11,694 nucleotides of DNA. Origin: Oscillospiraceae bacterium (lineage in GTDB: Bacteria; Bacillota; Clostridia; Oscillospirales; Oscillospiraceae). This document shows positions 1 to 6,457 of the stretch, one piece after another (the stretch's first letter is position 1; each line of letters begins with the position of its first letter). The position numbers were made by a program, and so were the translations under genes. The notes beneath the pieces were generated by a model. The model was not told the origin of the DNA, made no database searches, and worked only from the letters and a program-made list of their open reading frames with translations. Location of the stretch: assembly GCA_016286595.1 (NCBI GenBank), contig JAEETR010000155.1, positions 1-11,694 on the forward strand, in the 5' to 3' direction.

Positions 1-28
1 CATCGACAACGACCACAAGACCAGCTGA
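1..28 (+). CDS. possible 3' end of a rightward gene
   Basis: The frame starting at base 2 reads IDNDHKTS and stops at TGA 26-28. A strong hairpin terminator starts 7 bases later, which is where the terminator of a rightward gene would lie. The other two forward frames stay open straight through the hairpin, so this is the only forward frame that ends sensibly. Eight codons are too few to identify a product, and the call rests on position only. Confidence 0.3.
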
Positions 29-35
29 AACACGC

Positions 36-71
36 AAAAAACGCCCGGACGAGCCGTCCGGGCGTTTTTTT
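36..71. terminator. bidirectional intrinsic terminator
   Basis: A perfect 9-bp GC-rich stem (42-50 paired with 56-64) encloses the loop GAGCC. It is preceded by six A and followed by seven T, so it has a U-tract on both strands. It lies 14 bases beyond the ackA stop and just after the possible rightward gene end at 28, so it would serve both convergent genes. Confidence 0.9.
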
Positions 72-85
72 ATTTGATTTTCAGC

Positions 86-1282
86 TTATTTGCACAGCTC
101 GGCGGTGTCCATGGCGATCATCAGTTCCTCGTTGGTGGGGATGACGAACACCTTCACCTTGGAGTCGGCGGCGGAGATGAGCCGCTCGTCGCCCCGCTTG
201 GCGTTGAGCTCGGGATCGATCTTCACGCCCATGTACTCCAGACCGCCCAGGATGCGGCCGCGGAGCTCGCCATTGTTCTCGCCGATGCCGGCGGTCATGA
301 CGATGGCGTCAACTCCGCCCATGGCGGCGGCGTAAGCGCCCACGTACTTGGTGACCTCGTAGCAGAACTTCTCAAGGGCCAGAGCGGCGCGCTCGTTGCC
401 GTCCTTCGCGGCGGCGTCAAGGTCGCGGAAGTCGGAGGACACGCCGGAGATACCCAGCACGCCGGACTTCTTGTTGAGAATGTTCAGCATCTCGCCGATG
501 TTCATGTTGTAGATGCCCATCAGGTACTCGATGATGGTGGGGTCGATGTCGCCGGAGCGGGTGCCCATGGGGAAGCCGGCAAGGGGCCCCAGACCCATGG
601 AGGTGTCCACCACCTTGCCGTCCTTGATGGCGGCCAGGGAAGAGCCGTTGCCAAGATGGCAGGAGATTATCTTCGTGCCCTCGGGATTGTTCTCGCGGCC
701 CAGCAGCTTCAGGGTGCGGCCGGCGATGTAACGGTGAGAGGTGCCGTGGAAGCCGTAACGGCGAACGCCGTCCTTCTCGTAGTACTCATAGGGGATGGCG
801 TAGATGTAGGCCTTGGGGGGCATGGTCATGTGGAAGGCGGTGTCGAAAACGGCCACCTGCTTCTTGTCGGGCATGACCTGACGGCAGGCCCGGATGCCCA
901 TGAGGTTGGCGGGGTTGTGGAGAGGACCGAAGGGGATGCAGCGCTCGATGGCGGCGATGCAGGCGTCGTCGATTATGCAGCTTTCGGTGAACTCCGCGCC
1001 GCCGTGGAGGACACGGTGGCCCACGGCGTCGATCTCGTCAACGGACTTTATCACGCCGTATTCGGGGCTTACCATGATGTCCAGCACCGCGATTATGGCC
1101 TCGTTGTGGGTGGGCATGGGGATGTCCGCCTCGTAGTTGGGCTTGCCGGGGACCCGATGGGTGAGCTTTCCGTCGATGCCGATGCGCTCGCACAGACCCT
1201 TGGCGAAGACCTCGCCGGAGTCGGAATCCATGAACTGGTACTTTACGGAGGAGCTGCCGGCGTTGATGATGAGTATTTTCAT
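86..1282 (-). CDS. ackA: acetate kinase
   Basis: AckA reversibly transfers phosphate between acetyl phosphate and ADP to give acetate and ATP, the energy-yielding last step of acetate fermentation, in the cytoplasm. The 398 residues match the usual family length of about 400. Visible ASKHA-fold motifs include the N-terminal NAGSSSVK with Asn7, HRVLHGG with Arg90, FDTAFH with the catalytic Asp147, RRYGFHGTSH with His179, HLGNGSS with His209, GTRSGDIDP with Arg242, the adenine-site GIGEN (332-336), and the metal-ligand region NEEL near Glu385. All the residues known to be catalytic in the Methanosarcina enzyme have counterparts. The ATG at 1282 is preceded by AAGGAAGG (1291-1298) with 8-nt spacing. 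No pta lies beside it: the downstream side ends at a terminator and the upstream neighbour is divergent tmcAL. Confidence 0.98.
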   Translation of the reverse strand: MKILIINAGSSSVKYQFMDSDSGEVFAKGLCERIGIDGKLTHRVPGKPNYEADIPMPTHNEAIIAVLDIMVSPEYGVIKSVDEIDAVGHRVLHGGAEFTESCIIDDACIAAIERCIPFGPLHNPANLMGIRACRQVMPDKKQVAVFDTAFHMTMPPKAYIYAIPYEYYEKDGVRRYGFHGTSHRYIAGRTLKLLGRENNPEGTKIISCHLGNGSSLAAIKDGKVVDTSMGLGPLAGFPMGTRSGDIDPTIIEYLMGIYNMNIGEMLNILNKKSGVLGISGVSSDFRDLDAAAKDGNERAALALEKFCYEVTKYVGAYAAAMGGVDAIVMTAGIGENNGELRGRILGGLEYMGVKIDPELNAKRGDERLISAADSKVKVFVIPTNEELMIAMDTAELCK

Positions 1283-1296
1283 ATAAAAATCCTTCC

Positions 1297-1325
1297 TTGA
1301 ATATATTTCACGTGCAGTGTAATAT
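1297..1325 (+). promoter_or_regulatory. candidate promoter for tmcAL
   Basis: TTGAAT (1297-1302), a 17-bp spacer and TAATAT (1320-1325) form a moderate sigma-A-type promoter. The predicted start is near 1332, about 65 bases before the tmcAL GTG. Each hexamer matches consensus at 4 of 6 positions, so this is weaker than the ackA promoter. The -35 overlaps the end of the ackA ribosome site. Confidence 0.4.
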
Positions 1326-1333
1326 TAACAACG

Positions 1334-1365
1334 GAGATATTTTAACTCATTTTTCCCGATATCTC
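1334..1365. repeat. 7-bp inverted repeat across the ackA promoter
   Basis: GAGATAT (1334-1340) and its exact reverse complement ATATCTC (1359-1365) are separated by 18 bases. One arm overlaps the ackA -10 and the other overlaps its -35, a placement that would suit a repressor operator. The centre-to-centre distance of the arms is 25 bp. It is short enough to be chance. Confidence 0.35.
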
Positions 1366-1367
1366 AA
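1339..1367 (-). promoter_or_regulatory. sigma-A-type promoter for ackA
   Basis: On the minus strand, TTGAGA (1367-1362), a 17-bp spacer and TAAAAT (1344-1339) match consensus at 5 of 6 positions each. The predicted start near 1332 gives a leader of about 50 bases before the ackA ATG. Confidence 0.65.
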
Positions 1368-1397
1368 CTGTTTTTGTAAAGTCCGGAGGGTATTTGC

Positions 1398-2597
1398 GTG
1401 AAGGTCTGCGGCATAATCTGCGAGTATAACCCCCTTCATCTGGGCCATCAGGCTCTTATGACGGCCGTAAGGGACAGATTCGGGCCGGAAACGGCCGTGA
1501 TCTGCGCCATGAGCGGCAATTTCGTACAGCGGGGCGAGCCCGCCGCGGTGTCCAAATGGGCACGGGCGGAGGCCGCCGTAAGGTGCGGCGCCGACCTGGT
1601 GCTGGAGCTGCCGTCGCCCTTTGCCGTGTCCTCGGCGGAGCGGTTCGCCCGGGGCGGCGTCGCGCTGCTGGCTGCAACAGGCGTTCCCATGACGCTGTGC
1701 TTCGGCAGCGAGTGCGGCGACGGGGAGAAGCTGCGCCGCGTCGCTCAGACCATGTCGTCCGACGCCGCCGCGGGATTCATATCCCGGGGCCTTAAAAAGG
1801 GCGTGAGCTACGCCGCCGCCATGCAGTCCGCCGCGGACGCAATGCTGGGGGAGGACGCCGCCGTGCTGAGAAATCCCAACGACCTGCTGGCCGTGGAGTA
1901 CGCCAAGGCCGTCGCCGCCGGCGGTCTTGACATGGAGCTTGCCGCGTTCCCCCGGGTGGGTCCCGCCCACGACGGGGACGCCGGTGACGGTTACGCCTCC
2001 GCCTCCTACATCCGCGGGGCGCTGGCAGCGGGGGAGGACGTGTCCGCTTACGTGCCGGAGCAGGCCATGGAGATTTACCGCAGAGAGATGGCCGCGGGCA
2101 GGATGCCGGTTGACATAACGCGTTTAGAGACGGCCATGCTGTACCGTCTGCGCACTATGACGGCGGAGGATTACGCCGCCCTGCCCGACGCCTCCGAGGG
2201 CCTTGACGCCCGTTTTGAGAAGTTCGGAAGGCGGGAGAGCACCGTGGAAGGCGTTATAGACGCGGTGAAGACGAAGCGCTACGCCCGTTCCCGTCTGCGC
2301 CGAATGGCGCTGTGCGCGCTGCTGGGCATCACCGCCGACATGCAGGAGGGCGGGCCGAAATACCTGAGAGTGCTTGCCTTCAATTCCCGGGGGCAGTCCG
2401 TGCTGCGGCGCATGCGGCTGACGGCGTCTCTGCCGGTGATAACGAAGCCCGCCGCGGCAAAGCTTCTGCCCGGCGAGGCCGGTGCCGCGTTCAAGGCGGA
2501 GACGGGGATGGACGATATCTACGCCCTCGCCTGCCCGGAGCCGTCACAGCGGGGCGGCGGCCGGAGCTGGACGCAGGGGCCTGCGATAATCGAATAA
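1398..2597 (+). CDS. tmcAL: tRNA(Met) cytidine acetate ligase (TmcAL, YlbM family)
   Basis: Members of this family activate free acetate with ATP to acetyl-adenylate and acetylate the wobble cytidine (C34) of elongator tRNA-Met, giving ac4C and accurate AUG decoding. The N-terminus is a nucleotidyltransferase-like Rossmann domain opening GIICEYNPLHLGH, with the HxGH motif at residues 14-17. It is followed by MSGNFVQRGEP (38-48), SKWAR (52-56), ELPSPFA (70-76) and FGSECGD (102-108). Further family landmarks are NPNDLLAVEY (159-168), ASYIR (202-206) and the basic KTKRYARSRLRR helix (291-302), likely for tRNA binding. The 399 residues equal the usual length. The GTG start at 1398 has GGAGGG (1385-1390) 7 bases upstream and places the conserved motif right at the N-terminus. 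It ends in its own terminator, so it is probably monocistronic, and it is divergent from ackA. Confidence 0.93.
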   Translation: MKVCGIICEYNPLHLGHQALMTAVRDRFGPETAVICAMSGNFVQRGEPAAVSKWARAEAAVRCGADLVLELPSPFAVSSAERFARGGVALLAATGVPMTLCFGSECGDGEKLRRVAQTMSSDAAAGFISRGLKKGVSYAAAMQSAADAMLGEDAAVLRNPNDLLAVEYAKAVAAGGLDMELAAFPRVGPAHDGDAGDGYASASYIRGALAAGEDVSAYVPEQAMEIYRREMAAGRMPVDITRLETAMLYRLRTMTAEDYAALPDASEGLDARFEKFGRRESTVEGVIDAVKTKRYARSRLRRMALCALLGITADMQEGGPKYLRVLAFNSRGQSVLRRMRLTASLPVITKPAAAKLLPGEAGAAFKAETGMDDIYALACPEPSQRGGGRSWTQGPAIIE

Positions 2598-2633
2598 AAA
2601 AAGCGGAGATTTCAATAGAAATCTCCGCTTTTT
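2597..2633. terminator. bidirectional intrinsic terminator between tmcAL and the lipoprotein gene
   Basis: A perfect 11-bp stem (2603-2613 with 2618-2628) has the loop AATA, with A-rich sequence on the left and five T on the right. It begins directly after the tmcAL stop and ends 10 bases from the stop of the converging lipoprotein gene, so it can terminate both transcripts. Confidence 0.92.
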
Positions 2634-2642
2634 GCCGCTCGT

Positions 2643-3470
2643 TTATTCGTAGGTGACCATTATTGCGCCGTCCTGATACATTATGGTCACGGAGCGCAGA
2701 GTGCTGCCCCGTACCTGGCTGGCGCCGTACATCAGCGCGCCGTACAGGTCAAGCTCGTGGGGATCAATGGTGAAGCCGGCGTCCTTTGCCCGCTGCACCA
2801 TATCATTGTAGTCGTCCCTCGTGCGGTCCATCAGGTTAAGTATCTGGGTGCCGTTCTCCTCGATGGTGAAGTCGCCCTCCCTGAGACCGTCGGGCAGCAG
2901 GAAATCAAGCTCCTCCGGCAGATCCGACGTATCGGGCATGCCGCCATCGGCGCTCTCTCCCTCCCCGGAGAACTGGCCGGCGTCGAACTCAACGTCCGCC
3001 TTCTCGTCCGGGCCGGGGACCCAGTCGCCGGGATCGTAGTCCTGCCACTGACCCAGGTCAGCCACGTAGTCGGCGCTGAACTCTTCGTCGTAATGGGGCG
3101 GGGCGTCCTCGTCCCACTCAAAGCCGCTGTCGCACTGGTCGAGGACGGCGCTGTCGTAGTCCTCCGGGTGCTGGAGCATGTCCCATATCTCCTCGGCGGT
3201 GTAGCAGGAGAGGTCGGGCAGACCGTAGTCGTTGAGTTCGCCGGGATATTCCTCTTCAGCTTCGTCGGCAGGCTCGCCCGCGTCGGGGGTCTGTACCGGT
3301 TCCGGCGCGGCGTCGGCAGGGGACGGGGGAGCGGGCACGGTATCGGCGGGCTGTGCCGCCTCTGACCCCGGCGCCTCGGGAAGGGTCTCATCCGGCTTGT
3401 CGGCCGATTTGCAGGCGCAGAGAGCCAGGAGCATAAGTGCGGTCATAAGAACCGCGGTGATCTTTTTCAC
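2643..3470 (-). CDS. very acidic surface lipoprotein, unknown family
   Basis: I do not recognise the family. The 275 residues begin with a lipoprotein signal peptide: MKK, a hydrophobic core, and a lipobox LCAC with the likely lipidated Cys20. Residues 21-75 are a Pro/Ala/Glu/Asp-rich linker of the kind that spans the cell wall. Residues 75-200 are dominated by Asp, Glu, Gly, Tyr and Trp, with Cys89 and Cys113 as the only mature cysteines after Cys20. The final 75 residues look like a small folded domain (helix around 216-231, then beta-like sequence ending VTYE). I chose GTG 3470, 2 bases after the stop of the upstream gene, because GGGGGGA lies 6 bases before it and it puts MKK at the signal peptide start. 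An in-frame ATG at 3485 overlaps the upstream gene by 13 bases and lacks a ribosome site. It is the last gene of the wecB operon. The acidity could mean cation binding, but this is only inference. Confidence 0.85.
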   Translation of the reverse strand: MKKITAVLMTALMLLALCACKSADKPDETLPEAPGSEAAQPADTVPAPPSPADAAPEPVQTPDAGEPADEAEEEYPGELNDYGLPDLSCYTAEEIWDMLQHPEDYDSAVLDQCDSGFEWDEDAPPHYDEEFSADYVADLGQWQDYDPGDWVPGPDEKADVEFDAGQFSGEGESADGGMPDTSDLPEELDFLLPDGLREGDFTIEENGTQILNLMDRTRDDYNDMVQRAKDAGFTIDPHELDLYGALMYGASQVRGSTLRSVTIMYQDGAIMVTYE

Positions 3471-3472
3471 GC

Positions 3473-4909
3473 TCAATCCCCCCATCCGTATTTGACGTCT
3501 ATGCGGCCGCTTTGCAGATCGCGGAACAGATCGGTGTTCGTTATCAGCGTACCGCCGCCGTTGTACTGGCTGTTGTCGTACTTTTTATATACGTGAGGGG
3601 CTTTGACCTCTATCCACGACGCCATATCGCTGGTGTACACGTCGATGCGGGGACTCAGACCGTCCACCATCTCGCCCATCAGGTATACGGTGGTGGCCAT
3701 CTGTCCTTCCGTATAGGGGAAACTGTAACGGCCCTTCTCGTCGATGTTGGGCATGACGCCCTGTGGCACGATCCAGATGGGGTGCATCATCCAGAACTCG
3801 TGCTTCTCCTGGAACTGCTGGTCGAGGTAGATGGTATCCATGATGTCGCCGTCGGACACGTTCTGCGTATCAGCCTTTATGAAGACCATCAGCTTTTTGC
3901 ACATGAAGTGCTTTTCAAGGATGGAACTCTCTCTCCTGCAGTCGTAGAAGCTCTCCCAGGGACACGTTTTGTGTATCTCCGGCAGTATGGGCAGATTGTT
4001 CACCACGTCCCACAGGAAGCGGCTGTCGAACTTCGTCATGTCGTGGGTGATGTCGATGAACATGGGGCCGCTGTACCAACCGGTGTAGTCGTCGGTCTTA
4101 TCCTCTTTTTTCAGGTCACAGCGGAAGGACCATTTCTGCATCACCGGCGCGCCGAAGAGGATGCGCTCCTCGGAGACCCTGCCGTTGGAGGTCAAAGTCC
4201 AGCTGGTATCGTCGTGTCTGTCGGCCTCCTCCTGGAGCCGCTGGTTGCACAGCTTGTAGAAAAGGTCGAGGATGGCGGCGCTCTCGATGGCCTGCTGTTC
4301 CTTTTCCCTGTTGGACAGCCATTTGTACGCCTCCTGGGCCGCGGGCTTTGCGCAGTTGGCAAGACCGCTCAGCACGAAAGAGCCCACTCTGCCCAGCGCC
4401 GCCGCTCCCGCGTATATGTCCACGCCCGTGGAGATTATCTCGTCCTGCACCTTGCCGAGGATGTAGTCGGTGCCGGAGAGCTTGCCGTTCCTCATCTGGA
4501 CGGCGGCCACGGCATCCCCCAGACCCACGAACTGGCCTATCATCTCGATCCAGAAATCGACCTTGAAGGCGGGGTCCAGCTCCGCGGCCTGCTGTATCCT
4601 CACGTTGTGTACGGTGACGGCCGCTTCGTTGAGCCCCAGCTCAAGCATAGCCTGCCGGATGAGCTTGTCGGTGGTCTGATCGTCCAGCCTGTAACCCTTG
4701 CGCAGCGTGCCGCGGAAGGTCTGACTGCCCAGCTCGAAGCTGACCTTGACCAGCTTGCGGGTGTCCTGCTTTATGCGGCCGTAGTCGACGCACTTCATGC
4801 GGCCGGTGCCGTTCAGATAGTCCTGAAAGCTGCTGTACGCCAGCGCCGGCAGCGCCAGCGAGAAGAGCATCGCCAGCGCCAGGAAAAGGCAGATCGTCCG
4901 TTTCTTCAT
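3473..4909 (-). CDS. exported protein of unknown family (478 aa)
   Basis: I do not recognise the family. A clear Sec signal peptide is present: MKKR, a hydrophobic core (7-20), and ALA24 before the likely cleavage at Tyr25. The mature protein has three visible parts. Residues 25-120 are mixed alpha/beta. Residues 121-190 are rich in Gly, Ala and Val (for example GQFVGLGDAVAAV and the 161-185 stretch) and resemble an amphipathic or membrane-inserting segment. From 197 a charged helix leads into a long C-terminal part rich in aromatics and Asp. Seven cysteines remain in the mature protein (40, 186, 221, 264, 316, 324, 337), so disulfides are possible. No catalytic motif, LPxTG anchor or wall-binding repeat is evident. 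The ATG at 4909 has AAAGGAG 7 bases upstream, and the gene starts 12 bases after the wecB stop. It sits between wecB and a lipoprotein gene, suggesting an envelope role. Confidence 0.85.
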   Translation of the reverse strand: MKKRTICLFLALAMLFSLALPALAYSSFQDYLNGTGRMKCVDYGRIKQDTRKLVKVSFELGSQTFRGTLRKGYRLDDQTTDKLIRQAMLELGLNEAAVTVHNVRIQQAAELDPAFKVDFWIEMIGQFVGLGDAVAAVQMRNGKLSGTDYILGKVQDEIISTGVDIYAGAAALGRVGSFVLSGLANCAKPAAQEAYKWLSNREKEQQAIESAAILDLFYKLCNQRLQEEADRHDDTSWTLTSNGRVSEERILFGAPVMQKWSFRCDLKKEDKTDDYTGWYSGPMFIDITHDMTKFDSRFLWDVVNNLPILPEIHKTCPWESFYDCRRESSILEKHFMCKKLMVFIKADTQNVSDGDIMDTIYLDQQFQEKHEFWMMHPIWIVPQGVMPNIDEKGRYSFPYTEGQMATTVYLMGEMVDGLSPRIDVYTSDMASWIEVKAPHVYKKYDNSQYNGGGTLITNTDLFRDLQSGRIDVKYGWGD

Positions 4910-4921
4910 CCCAGTGCTCCT

Positions 4922-6025
4922 TTACATATCCGTCCCGCCGGTCAGCAGGATATCCGTGATCCTCTTCGACGCGAAGCCGTCGCCGTAGGGATTCCGGGCC
5001 TGACTCATGGCGAAGTACTCGTCCTCGTCGGTGAGGAGGAGTTTGAACTGTTCGTATATGTTGTCCGCGTCGGTGCCCACCACCTTCAGCGTCCCGGCGG
5101 CCACGCCCTCGGGCCGCTCCGTCACGTCCCGCAGCACAAGCACGGGCTTGCCCAGGGAGGGAGCCTCCTCCTGAATGCCGCCGGAGTCGGTGAGTATCAT
5201 GTAGGCCCGGGCCAGGAAATTGTGGAAATCCAAAGCGTCCATGGGGGCCGTCAGCTTTATGCGGTCGCAGTCGCCGAAGACCTTTTCGGCGGCGGACTTG
5301 ACGATGGGGTTGAGATGCACGGGGTATATGACTTTTATGTCCTCGAACTCATCCACCACCCGGCGGATGCCGGTGAATATGGACTCGAGACTGTCCCAGT
5401 TCTCACGGCGGTGGGCGGTCATCACCACCAGGCGGGAGTCCTCCGCCCATTCAAGGTCCGGATGGGTGTAATCGGTGCGCACGGTGGTCTTGAGGGCGTC
5501 GATATCCGTGTTGCCGGTGACGAAGATGCGTCCGGCGTCCTTGCCCTCCCGCAGGAGATTGTCCCGGCTCACGGCAGTTGGGGCGAAGAGCCAGCGGCAG
5601 AAGATATCCACGCACTGGCGGTTGAACTCCTCGGGGAATGGCGCGGCCAGGTCCCAGGTGCGAAGACCCGCCTCCACGTGTCCCACGGGTATCCCGGCAT
5701 AGAAGCAGGCAAGACCCGCGGCAAAGGCGGTTGTGGTGTCGCCGTGGACCAGCACGACGTCGGGGCTTTCCTTATCCAGCACGTCTTTCATGCCCATGAG
5801 CACCCTCGCCGTCACGTCGTAAAGGGTCTGTCCGGGGCTCATTATGTCCAGATTGTAGTCCGGCGTCACGCCGAACACGTCCAGCACCTGCTGGAGCATC
5901 TCCCTGTGCTGCCCGGTGACGCACACCACGGTTTTCGCCTCGGGCCGGGATCTCAGCTCGTTCACCAACGGACACATCTTTATGGCCTCGGGCCTTGTGC
6001 CGAAGACCAGCATTATTTTTTTCAT
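4922..6025 (-). CDS. wecB: UDP-N-acetylglucosamine 2-epimerase (non-hydrolysing)
   Basis: The enzyme (MnaA in many Gram-positives) interconverts UDP-GlcNAc and UDP-ManNAc in the cytoplasm. UDP-ManNAc feeds teichoic-acid linkage units and other wall or capsule polymers. The 367 residues match the family length. Visible motifs of the GT-B fold are FGTRPEAIKM (8-17), TGQHREML (37-44), VHGDTTTA with Asp96, HVEAGLRT with Glu118, PFPEEFNRQ with Glu132, TAHRRENW with His205, PVHLNP (235-240), and the nucleotide-binding stretch TDSGGIQEEAPSLGKP (279-294) continuing to RDVTERPEG. Asp96, Glu118, Glu132 and His205 correspond to the catalytic set described for E. coli WecB. The ATG at 6025 is preceded by AAGGAGG. 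It is the first gene of an operon with the two exported proteins, and no other glycan-synthesis gene is in the window. Confidence 0.97.
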   Translation of the reverse strand: MKKIMLVFGTRPEAIKMCPLVNELRSRPEAKTVVCVTGQHREMLQQVLDVFGVTPDYNLDIMSPGQTLYDVTARVLMGMKDVLDKESPDVVLVHGDTTTAFAAGLACFYAGIPVGHVEAGLRTWDLAAPFPEEFNRQCVDIFCRWLFAPTAVSRDNLLREGKDAGRIFVTGNTDIDALKTTVRTDYTHPDLEWAEDSRLVVMTAHRRENWDSLESIFTGIRRVVDEFEDIKVIYPVHLNPIVKSAAEKVFGDCDRIKLTAPMDALDFHNFLARAYMILTDSGGIQEEAPSLGKPVLVLRDVTERPEGVAAGTLKVVGTDADNIYEQFKLLLTDEDEYFAMSQARNPYGDGFASKRITDILLTGGTDM

Positions 6026-6073
6026 AATCCCTCCTTGCCGCCATGGAGCGGCGGGAACGGTATGGATAATATA

Positions 6074-6102
6074 ATCATAACACAGCGGGGGATTTCTTAC
6101 AA
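6074..6102 (-). promoter_or_regulatory. sigma-A-type promoter of the wecB operon
   Basis: On the minus strand, TTGTAA (6102-6097), a 17-bp spacer and TATGAT (6079-6074) give a predicted start near 6067 and a leader of about 42 bases. The -35 begins right after the U-tract of the preceding terminator, so the upstream unit ends and this one begins with almost no spare sequence. Confidence 0.65.
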
Positions 6103-6103
6103 G

Positions 6104-6139
6104 AAAAACGGCGGGATCGATTTCCGATCCCGCCGTTTT
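6104..6139 (-). terminator. intrinsic terminator after the 89-aa gene
   Basis: A perfect 11-bp stem (6109-6119 with 6125-6135) encloses the loop ATTTC. Read leftward it is followed by five U. It starts 2 bases after the stop codon of the small membrane protein gene, and so ends the spoIIE unit before the wecB promoter. Confidence 0.9.
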
Positions 6140-6407
6140 ACAGTATTGCCGAAACTATCCACAGCACCGCCGTCACCGCAGCGCCCGCCAGCGCGAAGAA
6201 GGCGGGGGGCAGGGAGGTCATCCGCCGCCGACCCGGCCGATGCTCCCTGATGTACGCGTCGGCGGCCTCCTGGGCCTGCCGGAGTATCTCCCCGCCGGTA
6301 ACGCCGCTTCCGGCGGCGTCCTCCTTCACGATGAAAATGGCCTCTTCAAAAAGCCGGGGATCCGGGGATTTTATGACTATCACGCGGCGGGCGGTGCCTT
6401 TGACCAT
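6138..6407 (-). CDS. small C-terminally membrane-anchored protein, unknown
   Basis: I cannot assign a named family. The 89 residues split into an N-terminal soluble part (about 1-56, with ARRVIVIKSPDPRLFEEAIFIVK suggesting beta strand then helix), a basic patch GRRRM (59-63), and one hydrophobic segment (about 68-88) ending at the C-terminus. The basic patch before the segment predicts that the soluble part stays in the cytoplasm, as in tail-anchored proteins. I chose the ATG at 6407, which has GAGGTGA about 5 bases upstream. A GTG three codons earlier is possible. The same frame stays open back to 6614, but that part overlaps spoIIE and is Arg/Gly-rich as an out-of-frame shadow would be. It begins 50 bases after spoIIE with no promoter visible between them, so co-transcription with spoIIE is likely. 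Confidence 0.75.
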   Translation of the reverse strand: MVKGTARRVIVIKSPDPRLFEEAIFIVKEDAAGSGVTGGEILRQAQEAADAYIREHRPGRRRMTSLPPAFFALAGAAVTAVLWIVSAIL

Positions 6408-6457
6408 GGGTGTCACCTCATTCCTTTTGCTTCCAGTCTGCCCGTAATCTGCCCGGG

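Noticed and set aside
74..1300. A 408-codon open frame on the plus strand, opposite ackA
   Set aside because: It is almost exactly antisense to a certain ackA gene. Its product is Gly/Val/His/Asp-rich without motifs, as expected from the complement of GC-rich codons.
3471..3485. ATG at 3485 as start of the lipoprotein gene
   Set aside because: It has no ribosome site and adds MGGLS before the signal peptide. The GTG at 3470 has GGGGGGA at a good distance.
3512..6250. A 912-codon open frame on the plus strand
   Set aside because: It runs antisense through wecB and the 478-aa gene. The minus-strand genes have ribosome sites, a signal peptide and family motifs, and this frame has none.
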